From positions 14,086,501 through 14,150,500 of the forward strand of contig OU015655.1 of assembly GCA_907165275.2 (NCBI GenBank): 64,000 bases of DNA. Reading direction: 5' to 3'. The notes under the pieces are model-generated. The model worked only from the letters and a program-made list of their open reading frames with translations. It ran no database searches and was not told where the DNA came from. This stretch comes from Zygaena filipendulae (lineage: Eukaryota; Arthropoda; Insecta; Lepidoptera; Zygaenidae). The translations under genes were made by a program, and so were the position numbers. Positions 54,043 through 63,730 of this stretch are shown here, one piece after another; position 1 is the stretch's first letter, and the number at the start of each line of letters is the position of its first letter.

Positions 54043-54372
54043 TCCCTACTAATGCGAATGTAACTCTATCTGTCTGTCTGGGTGTCTGTCTGTTACGCTT
54101 TTACGTCTAGACGACACGACCGATCATCAGGAATTTTTGAATAAACGTTGTCAGGGGTACAGAAAAGGACATAGGTTACTTTTTAACCCGGAATTCCCGC
54201 GGGAACTTTGAAATTAACGCTTGGAACAAATCCAATCACCGAAACGGTTGGAACCATTTGGACTGAACTTTCACTGTTAATTAGCTGATGTTATAAGGAA
54301 TAAATTAGGATACTTTGTAGTTCCTGCAGGAATTCCGAAACTCACGCGGGTGAAACCGCAGGGAACAGCTAG
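54043..54372 (+). mobile_element. Chimeric Helitron (type A head, type D tail)
   Basis: Starts TCCCTACTAATGCGAATG and runs through the type A body to GGGAACTTTGAAATTAACGC (about 54220). It then continues as type D (ACCGAAACGGTTGGAACC, TTAATTAGCTGATGTTATAA) to a normal hairpin and GGGAACAGCTAG. A single mosaic element, or one Helitron inserted at the end of another. Confidence 0.75.
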
Positions 54373-55163
54373 TAGAGGATAAAACCAATTTTATCCTCGA
54401 TTTAAATGTCCCTTTTCTTTGGCTGGGGCGGATAAATATCGCGGATAAAGTAGCGCGTTTTATGCCCTTGATTTACAATCTAGGTATGGTATTATGAGCG
54501 AGCGCTGGGTTGCTTTCACATCGAAGCTTATTACAAATTCATGATGAATATGATAATTTATCATAATTGCCTTTCCTACTTCGGAATTGGTGTTTTAGCG
54601 CTTGTATGTGCATTGTTATGATCGGCTGCAACATTCCTTTCATTTGAGAGTTCGTTAGGCGCTTCGCGGGCAAACTGTGCTACTTCCATATGCATTCACT
54701 CGGTCTGTAGGTCATCGATTTTATTATAAAACCATAAACGTTTTTTAAACGTTTGCGGATCTCAATAAACTGTGTCACCTTTTAATTAGTACGCCAATAT
54801 TAACATCGCAGAATAAAAACGTGCTTGAATATAAATTTAACAATATTATCCAGCAAGCCTTGTTACATTGGTCGATATATTAAACTATGCAAATCATGTT
54901 GTCTGTTGCAATGTCAGTCCGATCAACTAAGCGACCAGCAGTTACTGTTATAAGTACTAATATTTCTCTTTTGATACAAATGAAATGGTTTCATGAAAGC
55001 GAACTCTTTCTTATATTGTTTTTTCCACTAACCATTCTCCACTATTTCGCCGACTGGAATTTCGAGATTGCCTCCAGAACTCTTTGTTTTGGGATAAATA
55101 TTTAGTAGCCTATGTCCTTTCTCAGAATGCAATCTATCGCCTAGCCAATTTATATTGAAATGT
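54373..55163. other. No recognised feature
   Basis: A 72-codon frame at 54887 is unconvincing. Confidence 0.4.
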
Positions 55164-55186
55164 TTTTCACGCTTCAAGCGTGAAAA
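55164..55186. other. 23-bp perfect palindrome
   Basis: TTTTCACGCTT-C-AAGCGTGAAAA, just before the inverted repeat surrounding a Helitron end. Confidence 0.7.
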
Positions 55187-55195
55187 GGTTACAGG

Positions 55196-55302
55196 CAGTT
55201 ACTTTAGCATTTACTAGTTGTACCCCGCGGTTTCACCCGCGGTAGTTTTGGAACTCCCGAGGGAACTAACTAACCTACAACTAGTAAATGCTAAAATAAC
55301 TG
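55196..55302. repeat. 27-bp inverted repeat around a Helitron end
   Basis: CAGTTACTTTAGCATTTACT (from 55196) is repeated inverted at 55276-55302 with one mismatch. Between the arms sits only a Helitron 3' end. Confidence 0.75.
55213..55270 (-). mobile_element. Helitron 3'-end fragment
   Basis: CTAGTTGTACCCCGCGGTTT then CACCCGCGG: perfect hairpin, core GAACTCCCGAGGGAACT, then stops. Confidence 0.7.
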
Positions 55303-55583
55303 GAACAAATATTTAACGAAACAATAATAATTTATAAGCTTACAAATAACATAATATCATCGACCAAAAAAATGTACAATAATTAGAAAATGTGATCGTT
55401 TTATCAGACAATAGGAATTATATGCAAATCGGTGAGAATAATAGACATAGTAGGTATCAAATGAAAATTATTATATTGATCTGTTTTCATTAATATTATG
55501 ATGTATGACTATTTAGCGACGAATATTTATTACGAGTTTTACTACCGAATTTTATGTTGGCCTAGTCTTCCACTGAAATTCTA

Positions 55584-56070
55584 ATACATCGATGAAAATT
55601 TTTTTTTTTACATAGGGTAAAAATAGTACATTGTTATCCTAGGGGTGAAAGTAACTTATTTAGTCCCGAGATGGGGTTTGGCGCCCGAGCGTAGCGAGGG
55701 CGCCAATAGATCGAGGCACTAAATAAGTCTTTCTCCCGAGGACAACACTGTGCTTTTCATTACGAATGCAAGGAAAGTCAAAATAAAAATAGGAATTAGC
55801 TTAAGAAAAAGTGTGAATTTTATTTTAATTAATACCTACTTAAACTTTACGTTATTTCAATTTTACATCGCGCTGGCTGTATAGAAAGTTGGAACATGGT
55901 TCAATAGAAATGTGAAAATAGACCTAGTTTTTTTTTTAATAATTTGACAGTTGTCAGTTGAAAGCGATTCTCCCTAGGGCTGAAAAGGGTTACTTTCAAC
56001 CCGCTTCTCAGGCAACTTCAGACCTACTTTCCGAGTATGAGTAATGAAAAATTTTTTTTCATCGATGTAT
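55584..56070. mobile_element. MITE with CATCGATGAAAA ends, TA flanks
   Basis: ATACATCGATGAAAA on the left and its complement at 56056-56070 bound a 487-bp segment; TA next to CATCGATG on both sides may be a target duplication. Contains GCGCCCGAGCGTAGCGAGGG then CGCC, an inner inverted repeat, and the GACCTACTTTCCGAGTATGA block also seen at 27.7 kb. Confidence 0.65.
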
Positions 56071-57104
56071 CCTACGCCCAATTTCGAATACGTGAAACTT
56101 GTCAGATATAGATATCTCAGAGGAGATGACCCACTCGAAAGTTTTAATAGGTGTTTTTCTGGAAATTTACTCTACCCATTTTTAACAGTCAGCAACTTTA
56201 CACAAAATATCGGATAAAATGACAGACGAGAACTCATAAATAATTAATGTACCACAATTTGTACATATATAGGTACCATTAACGGATGAATAAAAAATAT
56301 CCGTCCGACAATTCAAAATATAGGTACGAAATTGCATTATAATACTTTATATAGGTAGTTTCTTTTTTTGTATTTTTTTTTCTCTATTTCTCTGTGCAAC
56401 ATTTTCTTTGGAACATCGCTGGTCGCTGCCGCGATACGCTCGCTACGCTCGCTCAGTTCACGCGTCATGGTCACAAGTACTGTGCAAGTAAAAACCTAAC
56501 CTAATGTCCGATGTCGGGGATACCCTCATCGATCAGATAGATGGATATATTTTTATTTGTCTATTTAAAAAAACGAATAAAAACTTATTCGTCCATTTAT
56601 AGGACGAAATGACGAATAGACACCTTTTATAGTGACAGCTTGCCCCTTTTAAAAACAGTTTTTGATAAGGTCTTTTTAAAGTGGTAAAACCTCCAAAAAA
56701 GCTTTAATCAAAAATTTTACTTGTGCAGGAGCGAAAAAAACGTTTTGCTGATAATCTTAAAGATAGATATTTGTCACAACGGTCACTTATTGATAAATTT
56801 TTGTATCCTCCTTCCATTTCCAGATGCTTGTTTCAGTACTCGTCAGTTTAATTAAACTTCCTCACGAAGTCCCCGGACAATTCTTATAATATTGCCTATT
56901 GGATGAACTTCTATCTCTAAATAGTAAAACAGTCGCCATATGTCTGCGTTTTACTTTTATATGATACACTTTGCTTTCTTCTATCAGTAAATACAGAGAC
57001 TCTTCCAAAAATGTAATGAAATTTTAAAAAAAAATTTATGGGTTGGAATTAGGGAAAGGTGATCTCCTAATTGAAATTTAAAGATAGTTCCATTCTATAA
57101 CACC
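56071..57104. other. No recognised gene
   Basis: Contains CGCTCGCTACGCTCGCTCAG (56439-56458), similar in style to MITE interiors; otherwise unassigned. Confidence 0.4.
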
Positions 57105-57133
57105 GCACGGGCAGATCCGCGGGGACTGGCTAG
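57105..57133 (+). mobile_element. Helitron terminal fragment
   Basis: Only the last part of the hairpin and CTAG remain: GATCCGCGGGGACTGGCTAG. Confidence 0.4.
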
Positions 57134-57695
57134 TGTAGCGTAACCCAATATACATAATATTTGCTGTCAATTACAGAATTTGACAGTAAAACATTGAGTA
57201 ACGCGATTATACCAATATTTTAATAAAGTGTTGTCTGAAAGACATTAGCCTCTACTCTGTTGTCTATTCCTCCATCTAGCATAACACTGTGGACTTGTTT
57301 GACAACTTTTTTTTATTGACATCTGCAGCAACCAATTTCATGGCCATTATGGAACTTTTAAAAAATTTTACTCCTTAAGCGCTAAATAGGGTTGCCCTAC
57401 CTAGACCTAGTATTTTTAAATTGCTTAAATTATCTATATCGCTTATTTACCCACTTGATAATAAATAATCGGTAATGCACAAATACATATTATATTATTA
57501 TTATCTGTTAATTGTCTTTTCCACCAGACCTAAACCTTTCCCTAATAAATCTTGGGAAACTGACTACCGAGTTAATCTAATGGGTTTAACAATCCACAAG
57601 CTAGCTACGTGAGGCGTGAGCTAGCTACAGCTAATAGAGATACCTAGTTATGTAACAAATAACAAAACATTGTTCTGTTTTTATTATATTTAACA
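57134..57695. other. No recognised feature
   Basis: Nothing recognised; repeated AGCTAGCTA near 57600 is too short to interpret. Confidence 0.4.
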
Positions 57696-57905
57696 CTAGC
57701 TGTCCCGCGCAGTTTCACGCGCGAAAATTTCGAAGTTCCCGCAGAATTGTTCCATACAAAATTTGAATTTTCAAAAATCCTTTCTTATCGGATACCTACG
57801 ACATACAAAGAACACACCCTCCAAGTTTCAGGTCTCTACGATCAGCGGTTTGGGCTGTGCGTTGATCCGTCAGTCATTCAGGACAAAGCATTTTATATGT
57901 ATAGA
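57696..57905 (-). mobile_element. Helitron type F
   Basis: Minus-strand start TCTATACATATAAAATGC; hairpin GCGCGTGAAACTGCGCGGGA; CTAG intact. Lacks the short ACACCTTTTCACCCC segment present in the copy at 15637. Confidence 0.82.
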
Positions 57906-59093
57906 ATAGATAGATGTCGCACACCTAGATCTAAACAGCGATTAACTAAAAAAAAAAACACTTTTTTCAGAAAACGCGAAAAACTGATTGCCATGTTCCT
58001 GTTCATTTCAGAAGTTTTCAGAATTGATCAATGAATTGGTAATTCTGGTAGAAGAAAGACGTTATAGGAATCTTGTGTTTTAATTGCATGTTGAGGCTGA
58101 AAATTGGATTTGTAAGATTTAAAATTTCGTTATTGTCTTATTTTGAGGCCTCAGGGGTTCTCTAACTTATGTAGTTAACATTACTCAAAGGTTTTGCATT
58201 CCTGCACGTCACAACTATTTCAGGTCCAGACGCTCGACTTATGTGGTAGGTAGGTATGGTGGTTACTTATCTAAGTTTCAAATACTTGGGTTTAACTGCA
58301 AATTTCTCGCGAATGATAAATTGGGTTTATTTGCCAACTAAACACCGAACCAATAAAGGCTGGTTTGAAGCGTTGGACAAAGTACCTACTAGGTATGCTC
58401 ATTACTTTAAAAAGCTTAGCTACCTCCTTACTTTGTTACTTATATTAAGAGAAAGCTATATAATAGGTGTTATGCTGAAGCAGTTACTAGCCCCAATATA
58501 GACAATACATAGCTTTGTATCGCATAACCATGTCTACATTTACCTATATTCTATAACAGCAGTAGGTAAGCTCGTTCTTTGTTTTACTTGCGAACAGAAA
58601 GACCTTGCGAAATCTTGCAACTCGTTATAACTTGCACCTATAGTAAATTGATGACTAATTTTCACTCGGCAAATGCACAGCAGCGAAATAATCACTGAAT
58701 TATAACTTATTGTGATTCGCCCAGCGAAATCTGTGTTATGTTTGTCATTTCTCCACTCAGAAATCTTAGATTGCAGCAATCAGATACTGACGACGGTCAA
58801 CAATTTGTGTAAGTTTCCAAACAACAGGGACAGTTCGAAGAAATAAACGTAGTAAACGCACTATGTTGATGTTATGTCGATTGGTCGGTCGGTTGTCTAT
58901 GGAAGCCGACAGCACCAGCTGTCCCATTGAGAATGCAACCCGAGCGCAAACACTCACGAAATTGAAATAATAATATTAAATAATCAATGAAACCACAACT
59001 AATTTTCACGCATTCACTCATTAACTTATTGGATTAGCTCGCTAGCTGGCACATAACCTAAAAAAATATATTTGTAAAGTTCATTTCACTTAC
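57906..59093. other. Unassigned sequence beside the candidate promoter
   Basis: Several short frames but none convincing. If the minus-strand exon at 59094 is real, this is intron. Confidence 0.4.
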
Positions 59094-59473
59094 CGGTTTA
59101 TTGGGAAGTCCGTTCGGCCATGACCGAAGCTCGCACAGCAACCACAACGCATCGACGGTTCGAAAACAAAACTTTTGAAAAAGTTTTCTCAACGCTTATC
59201 AACACGAGCATTACCTGTACAAAGTTCACGGAAGTATGTTTCGATATTAAAGGGAATTCGGAATGTGTTGGAAAGGTCTTGAGGTATTGTTTTTGGAACA
59301 GGTTCGAGTGGAGTTTTTTTTTTCCAAGTTTGCCGAAGCACGGGCGCGTCGTGGGTCGCGTCGAGAGGACCGCGCGCTGTGACGAGTGGCGAGCTACGTC
59401 TGCGGGCTCTGTGCTCTGTGGCGCTGAGGCGACGGGCGGCGCGGCAACGTCGCGCTTATCAGCCACACTGCGT
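59094..59473. promoter_or_regulatory. GC-rich candidate promoter with divergent splice donors
   Basis: 59330-59470 is markedly GC- and CpG-rich. On the plus strand GCGT|GTAAGT gives a donor after 59473. On the minus strand AACCG|GTAAGTG gives a donor after 59094. Both would end short, largely non-coding first exons. The minus-strand one could belong to the same gene as the NOS1AP-like exon 53 kb downstream; this is only inference from strand and spacing. Long frames on both strands (122 and 155 codons) follow from base composition and overlap each other. Confidence 0.35.
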
Positions 59474-59985
59474 GTAAGTAGCTCTACCTTCTCTACCCCG
59501 CGCAGGGGTGTCTATGGCCCACCTAGCGTCATTGTTTCAACTTTCGTCGCGTTATCTCCCCTATCCCATGGGACTCAACATAGATAAAAGATAGAAAATT
59601 TAATCTAGTTGTACAGACAGATGGTTTGATATTTCGTTATTGTTAATTGTGAATCAACTGACCCTGAAGCATGATGGTACTTAGATTATCTACTATGAAT
59701 CTAAAAGATAAACCTAAGTTGTCTCAAAATGTAAAAATCGTGATAAATCAAACCTTGTACTTTATTTCAAATTATGGCAAAAAACAACAAAAACAAAAAG
59801 CTCCCAGAAAAAAATTGTAAACATACAGGATGTTTGCCAGTTGGCTAATTTGTCTCTTTCCTGAAAGGCTATTAAAATTCACTCTACAACTTTTACCCTC
59901 TAGGGTAAAAACGTCTCGCAAAAATGTCGGCTGTTTAATGCGATAAATCTAAGTATGCAGGTCTGTAGCTGTTACAGGCGAGTGG
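59474..59985. other. No recognised feature
   Basis: Ordinary AT-rich sequence; it would be intron if the plus-strand donor is used. Confidence 0.4.
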
Positions 59986-60316
59986 AATGGGCATGTGGAC
60001 TAATTTTTATTTTTTAGTCCGTCTTGTAGATTATTAAAAAATATTGGACACGTATTTTTTCTTTTTTTACGTAATCAAAAAATAACGGCGATATATTGAG
60101 TTGAAATTACGCGTGACGTCACTATTCTGACAGTTTGTATGGCGGTTTTAGCGGTTAGTGACGTCACGACCCCCTCACCCTAAACTTTAATGCGCTTTAT
60201 CTCTGTATATTTTAATTTATTTGAAAAAGCAAAAAATACGTGTCTATTGTTTTTTTATTTTCTAACTGACGGACTAATTAGAATTTTGATTTTCAAAAGT
60301 AGTCCACATCCCTATT
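59986..60316 (-). mobile_element. Paired-TGACGTCA MITE, copy 14
   Basis: Complete, 331 bp, both palindromes perfect, very similar to copies 1 and 9. About 500 bp from the GC-rich candidate promoter. Confidence 0.87.
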
Positions 60317-61315
60317 GTCTAGCCGTCTGCTATAGTGGTACCTACTAAACAAATACTAAATTTAACGATTCTTTTATTGCTTTTATTTAATATGTTTTCC
60401 TTAATTTAGAAAAAAAAAAACGCTATCACAATATCAATATTGGTGGCATAGCAAAAGGAGTAAATAAGTACATCACGATGATCCTGTGCTAAAGGAAACA
60501 ATAATTAACAAACAAAAAAAGAATCTTTATTTTCCGCACAAAATAAATTACGTAAAATAAATATTAAAAACCACGAAAAATACTTAAATTAATATTAAAA
60601 TCAATTGCCGTTCGTTAGTCTCGTAACAAAGTAGTAAGGCCAAATTAACAGAACTATTGTTGAATTCTATCAGGAACTGTAGTACTATGCTGGATGCAAG
60701 TCAATCTGAAGTAGTTTTTTGAGATGCCAATACCTTACTTGATATGTTAGGTTCACGGTGACCGTAAAAACTAGAAAAAGGCACGACCGATCTGAATGCT
60801 CTTTTACTTTTTGTGTTCGTAGGTTTGTATTAAAGAAAATTAGGAGTTACTACGGGAATTCCTAAACATGCATTACAGAATAAAAGAAAAAAAATCCCAA
60901 TAGCAGTAAAAACAGTAAATACTTAAGTACTGCAAATTTTTTGTTTTATTTATTTTCGTTTATTTAGGTCAACAACAGCTACAAGTACATATTACATTGA
61001 TTCTAGGTTTCAAGATTACAGTATTTAAGTAATATGTAAGTGCCTACTTAAAGCAAAACGTCACAAATTCAAGTTGAACGCGTTGGATCGTTTTCCCGAG
61101 CCTCTCACTAGGTATAGCCGATGGCTAAATTTGAATGCCTTATGCACGTAGCGCCTTCCGGTGACTTACGCGTGCATTTAGGGTCAACGTTGAACACGCC
61201 CGGTTCTGTATTCAAATAACTCCATCCCACTCCCACTCATCAGTGTTGTATTCCAATTTATTGTTTCAACGAGTCACTTGTATCACACATTTAGTTAGTA
61301 ACCGTAGGGAAAAGG
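60317..61315. other. No recognised feature
   Basis: About 1 kb without an assignable element. Confidence 0.4.
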
Positions 61316-61391
61316 GGATAGATGGGCAATCGACCCGGTTTAAACCCGGCGCTCAGGGTTTAAACTCATCAGGTATAAATCGGGCTTAAGC

Positions 61392-61778
61392 TAGGGTTGC
61401 CACCTGTACTATATTATATAGTATCGTACTATATTTCAGTCAATTGTACTATATATTATAGAAAAATGATATAATACGAAAAATACTATATTTTTATCCC
61501 TAATTCAACTGACGCGCTTTTTTATATATTAACTGTGGCTGGTCTGGAACGCACCCGCGGCGCAGCCAGGGGAAATTTTAGAACGAAATGCCGCGTAGGT
61601 ACCTATATAGGTACCTACGCGGCAAAAAAACGTCAATTGTCAAAAATGCTGCCCAATACATAATGATTAAAAAAATAGGTACTATTTTTTCCCTGCATTT
61701 CCCAAAAGTACTATATTTTTGCACCTCTTTTCGGAAAAATGCTATATTTTTTTTTCAAAAAAAAAGGTGGCAACCCTA
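61392..61778. mobile_element. hAT-like MITE (TAGGGTTGCCACC ends)
   Basis: 387 bp bounded by perfect inverted TAGGGTTGCCACCT / AGGTGGCAACCCTA, with 8-bp flanks GCTTAAGC (61384-61391) and GCTTAAAC (61779-61786) as an almost perfect target duplication. The 8-bp duplication and GGGTTGCC end fit the hAT superfamily (inference). Interior is rich in TACTATATTT repeats and contains a long palindrome. No transposase. Confidence 0.8.
61590..61623. other. 34-bp perfect palindrome
   Basis: GCCGCGTAGGTACCTAT followed by its exact reverse complement, no loop. It lies near the centre of the hAT-like MITE. Confidence 0.9.
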
Positions 61779-61802
61779 GCTTAAACCCAAGTACTGGGTT
61801 GA

Positions 61803-62131
61803 TGTCCCGTAAATCGACGTCAAACCAGAACCGAGTGATAGGCTAATAGAAAAACGTAAAAAGAACATCATTAAAATTTATAAAAATTACAAAAATTTAC
61901 ACTGTGCGACGGTTCTTTAACTCCTGTTGCTACAAACCTTAATCCTAAATAGTTTTTCTGAAAACTATTGCTTAAAATTTAAGTTTTTGCCAATGAAGTT
62001 TTTAAAATTATTGTTTTCGCCCTTGACTGCCCTTTTTTTAAATAGGCATAGCAAAGATTTTTATATTTATCGGTTAACAGCTGTTATGACTACTATCACC
62101 TGGTTATGACTTGACGTCGATTTACGGGACA
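61803..62131. mobile_element. MITE with 21-bp perfect inverted ends
   Basis: TGTCCCGTAAATCGACGTCA (61803 on) and its exact complement ending at 62131; pairing resumes further in at AACC-GTGATAG. 329 bp, non-coding. Sits directly against the preceding repeat; I could not identify a duplication. Confidence 0.75.
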
Positions 62132-62404
62132 GCCTGTACACCTACCTATTTTATCCACTGGGCGATTCATTAGGAATTTTACATTACATTCAATTTCACG
62201 AAAATTTCTTCAGCAGTTACAAAGCTTCATCGCTCATTATTGGTAAGTACCTACCATAGTGCAGATTCAGCATTTTAAACTACCTATGAACCGATAACGT
62301 ATGTGTTGTTTTTTTGTAAGTTTTCGGAAGTAAAGGTGTGTTGTACTCTTCGGAACTGCTGGACTGGTTCAACAAACTCTTTCACGCATAGAAAAAGTTA
62401 GAAG

Positions 62405-62472
62405 CTACCATACTTTTTAGAGTTCCCGAGGGTGTTTCGAAATTTACGTGGGTGAATCCGGGGAGAACAGAT
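62405..62472 (+). mobile_element. Helitron 3'-end fragment, decayed
   Basis: AGAGTTCCCGAGGGTGTTTC and GTGGGTGAATCCGGGGAGAA; the final CTAG is gone. Confidence 0.45.
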
Positions 62473-62548
62473 ACAATTTTGTATTGTATTGTATTTATGT
62501 AATGATCCGATTGTTTACAAATAGTAAAAGTCTGTATATCTTAATCTT

Positions 62549-62896
62549 ACAACGTGTTAATGAATTAACTGAAAACTAGAAAGTAGTTTGCTCAGAATCG
62601 ACTAGCGAATCGATCGCACTATGTTTTGATATAGGTTATATTTTTACATTTTTACTAGCCCATGTTTAAATTATTTATAATACAATATTTGGCGCGTACG
62701 CCGCCCGCAGAAAAAAATTCGAACCGTTAGGCGCGGGCGTAGCGCTCGAAATTTTGTAGATAGGTCACCTCCAAACTAATGTTCAATAACTTTTAAAGTA
62801 TTAATTTTTTCGACATAAAATATATCTTAATCATATTATTGTTTATTTTTTTAAATAGGGTGTATCAGGTTTTCAGTTAATTCTATACACGTTGTA
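62549..62896. mobile_element. TACAACGTG-TIR MITE, most complete copy
   Basis: Left ACAACGTGTTAATGAATTAA then CTGAAAAC; right GTTTTCAGTTAATTC then TACACGTTGTA (a few bases deleted). Interior shared with 18240-18551, including ATTTGGCGCG.ACGCCGCCC. Non-coding. Confidence 0.75.
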
Positions 62897-63067
62897 TATA
62901 AATCACGTGTCACGACTCACGTTGTTTGTCCGCGATGGACTCCGAACTACTGAACGGATTTTGACAAGATTTTGTAACCATTTATAATATGGTCCAACTT
63001 AAAAGATAGGATAGTTTTTATCTCGGAATTCCCGCGGGAACTCCGGCACTAATGCGGGGAACAGCTA
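62897..63067 (+). mobile_element. Helitron type C
   Basis: Starts at the edge of the preceding MITE (ATATAAATCACGTGTCACG), contains TATAATATGGTCCAACTT and ends GGGGAACAGCTAA (CTAG mutated). Confidence 0.75.
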
Positions 63068-63166
63068 ATCACCTTAAACTACTGTCAGGGGTACAAAGAA
63101 CTATTTCCAGGCAATTTCCGCGGGAACTCCGAAATCACAGCGGATGAAATCGCGGGGGACAGCTAG
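63068..63166 (+). mobile_element. Helitron 3' part
   Basis: CTGTCAGGGGTACAAAGAAC through the core to GGGGGACAGCTAG followed by T. Tandem with the preceding copy. Confidence 0.7.
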
Positions 63167-63264
63167 TATAATATATATTTGTATAAATGTATATAATACA
63201 CCTACTATAGGGGAGCCTCGATATTTATTATAATACTATTACTTAAGTACAATATTTAAAAAAA

Positions 63265-63345
63265 AAATCAAATCAAATCAAATATACTTTATTGCACACT
63301 CAGTAGAAGACACAATATTTACAAAACACAGAAACATATGGATAC
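63265..63345. repeat. CAAAT tract and LINE-tail-like repeat
   Basis: Tandem CAAAT/AATCAAATCAAAT then ATACTTTATTGCACACTCAG, resembling repeat tails at 32288. Confidence 0.45.
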
Positions 63346-63697
63346 GTACAAACTACTATTTTACCTTAAAAAAAAAAGTGACAACTCTAAATTGAATATT
63401 TATATTAACATCTTGAATATTTTGCCTCGTGCGACATAATGTTTTATGCAAGCACGTTCGCGGTCGCTGTGTGGAATATTTACCCGTCTTCTCTCCTGTG
63501 GCGGTGTGTTATTTTATGAATATACGGGATAGATCATAGCGCTGTCTACCTACCTATCTTTGGTGAATATAAGATAACCCCGGTCGATCGGTATTCTATA
63601 AACAAACGACGAAAAAACAAGTGAACGATGAAAAAACAAACACAATACGAAAGTATGTATTACTTAAAAAAAAAAACACACACACAATCGAACATAT

Positions 63698-63730
63698 AAC
63701 CTCCTCCTTTTTGGAAGTCGGTTAAAAAGG
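63698..63730. repeat. Short shared repeat tail (with 18728)
   Basis: AACCTCCTCCTTTTTGGAAG then TCGGTTAAAAAGG, preceded by an A run and a CA-rich tract. Confidence 0.5.

Larger units (their letters stand above)
61316..61803 (+). repeat. GGGTTTAAAC-rich repeat interrupted by a MITE
   Basis: 61316-61391 and 61779-61803 together match the reverse complement of 20092-20205 (ATAGATGGGCAAT, AGGGTTTAAAC, ATCGGGCTTAA then CCCAAGTACTGGGTTG). Confidence 0.6.

Noticed and set aside
58256..58501. 81-codon plus-strand frame
   Set aside because: Looks superficially protein-like but matches nothing I know and has no splice sites at its ends.
59098..59587. Overlapping 122- and 155-codon frames as protein-coding genes
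   Set aside because: They lie opposite each other across the GC-rich block, where stop codons are rare by composition; neither resembles a known protein. Kept only as candidate promoter/exon region.
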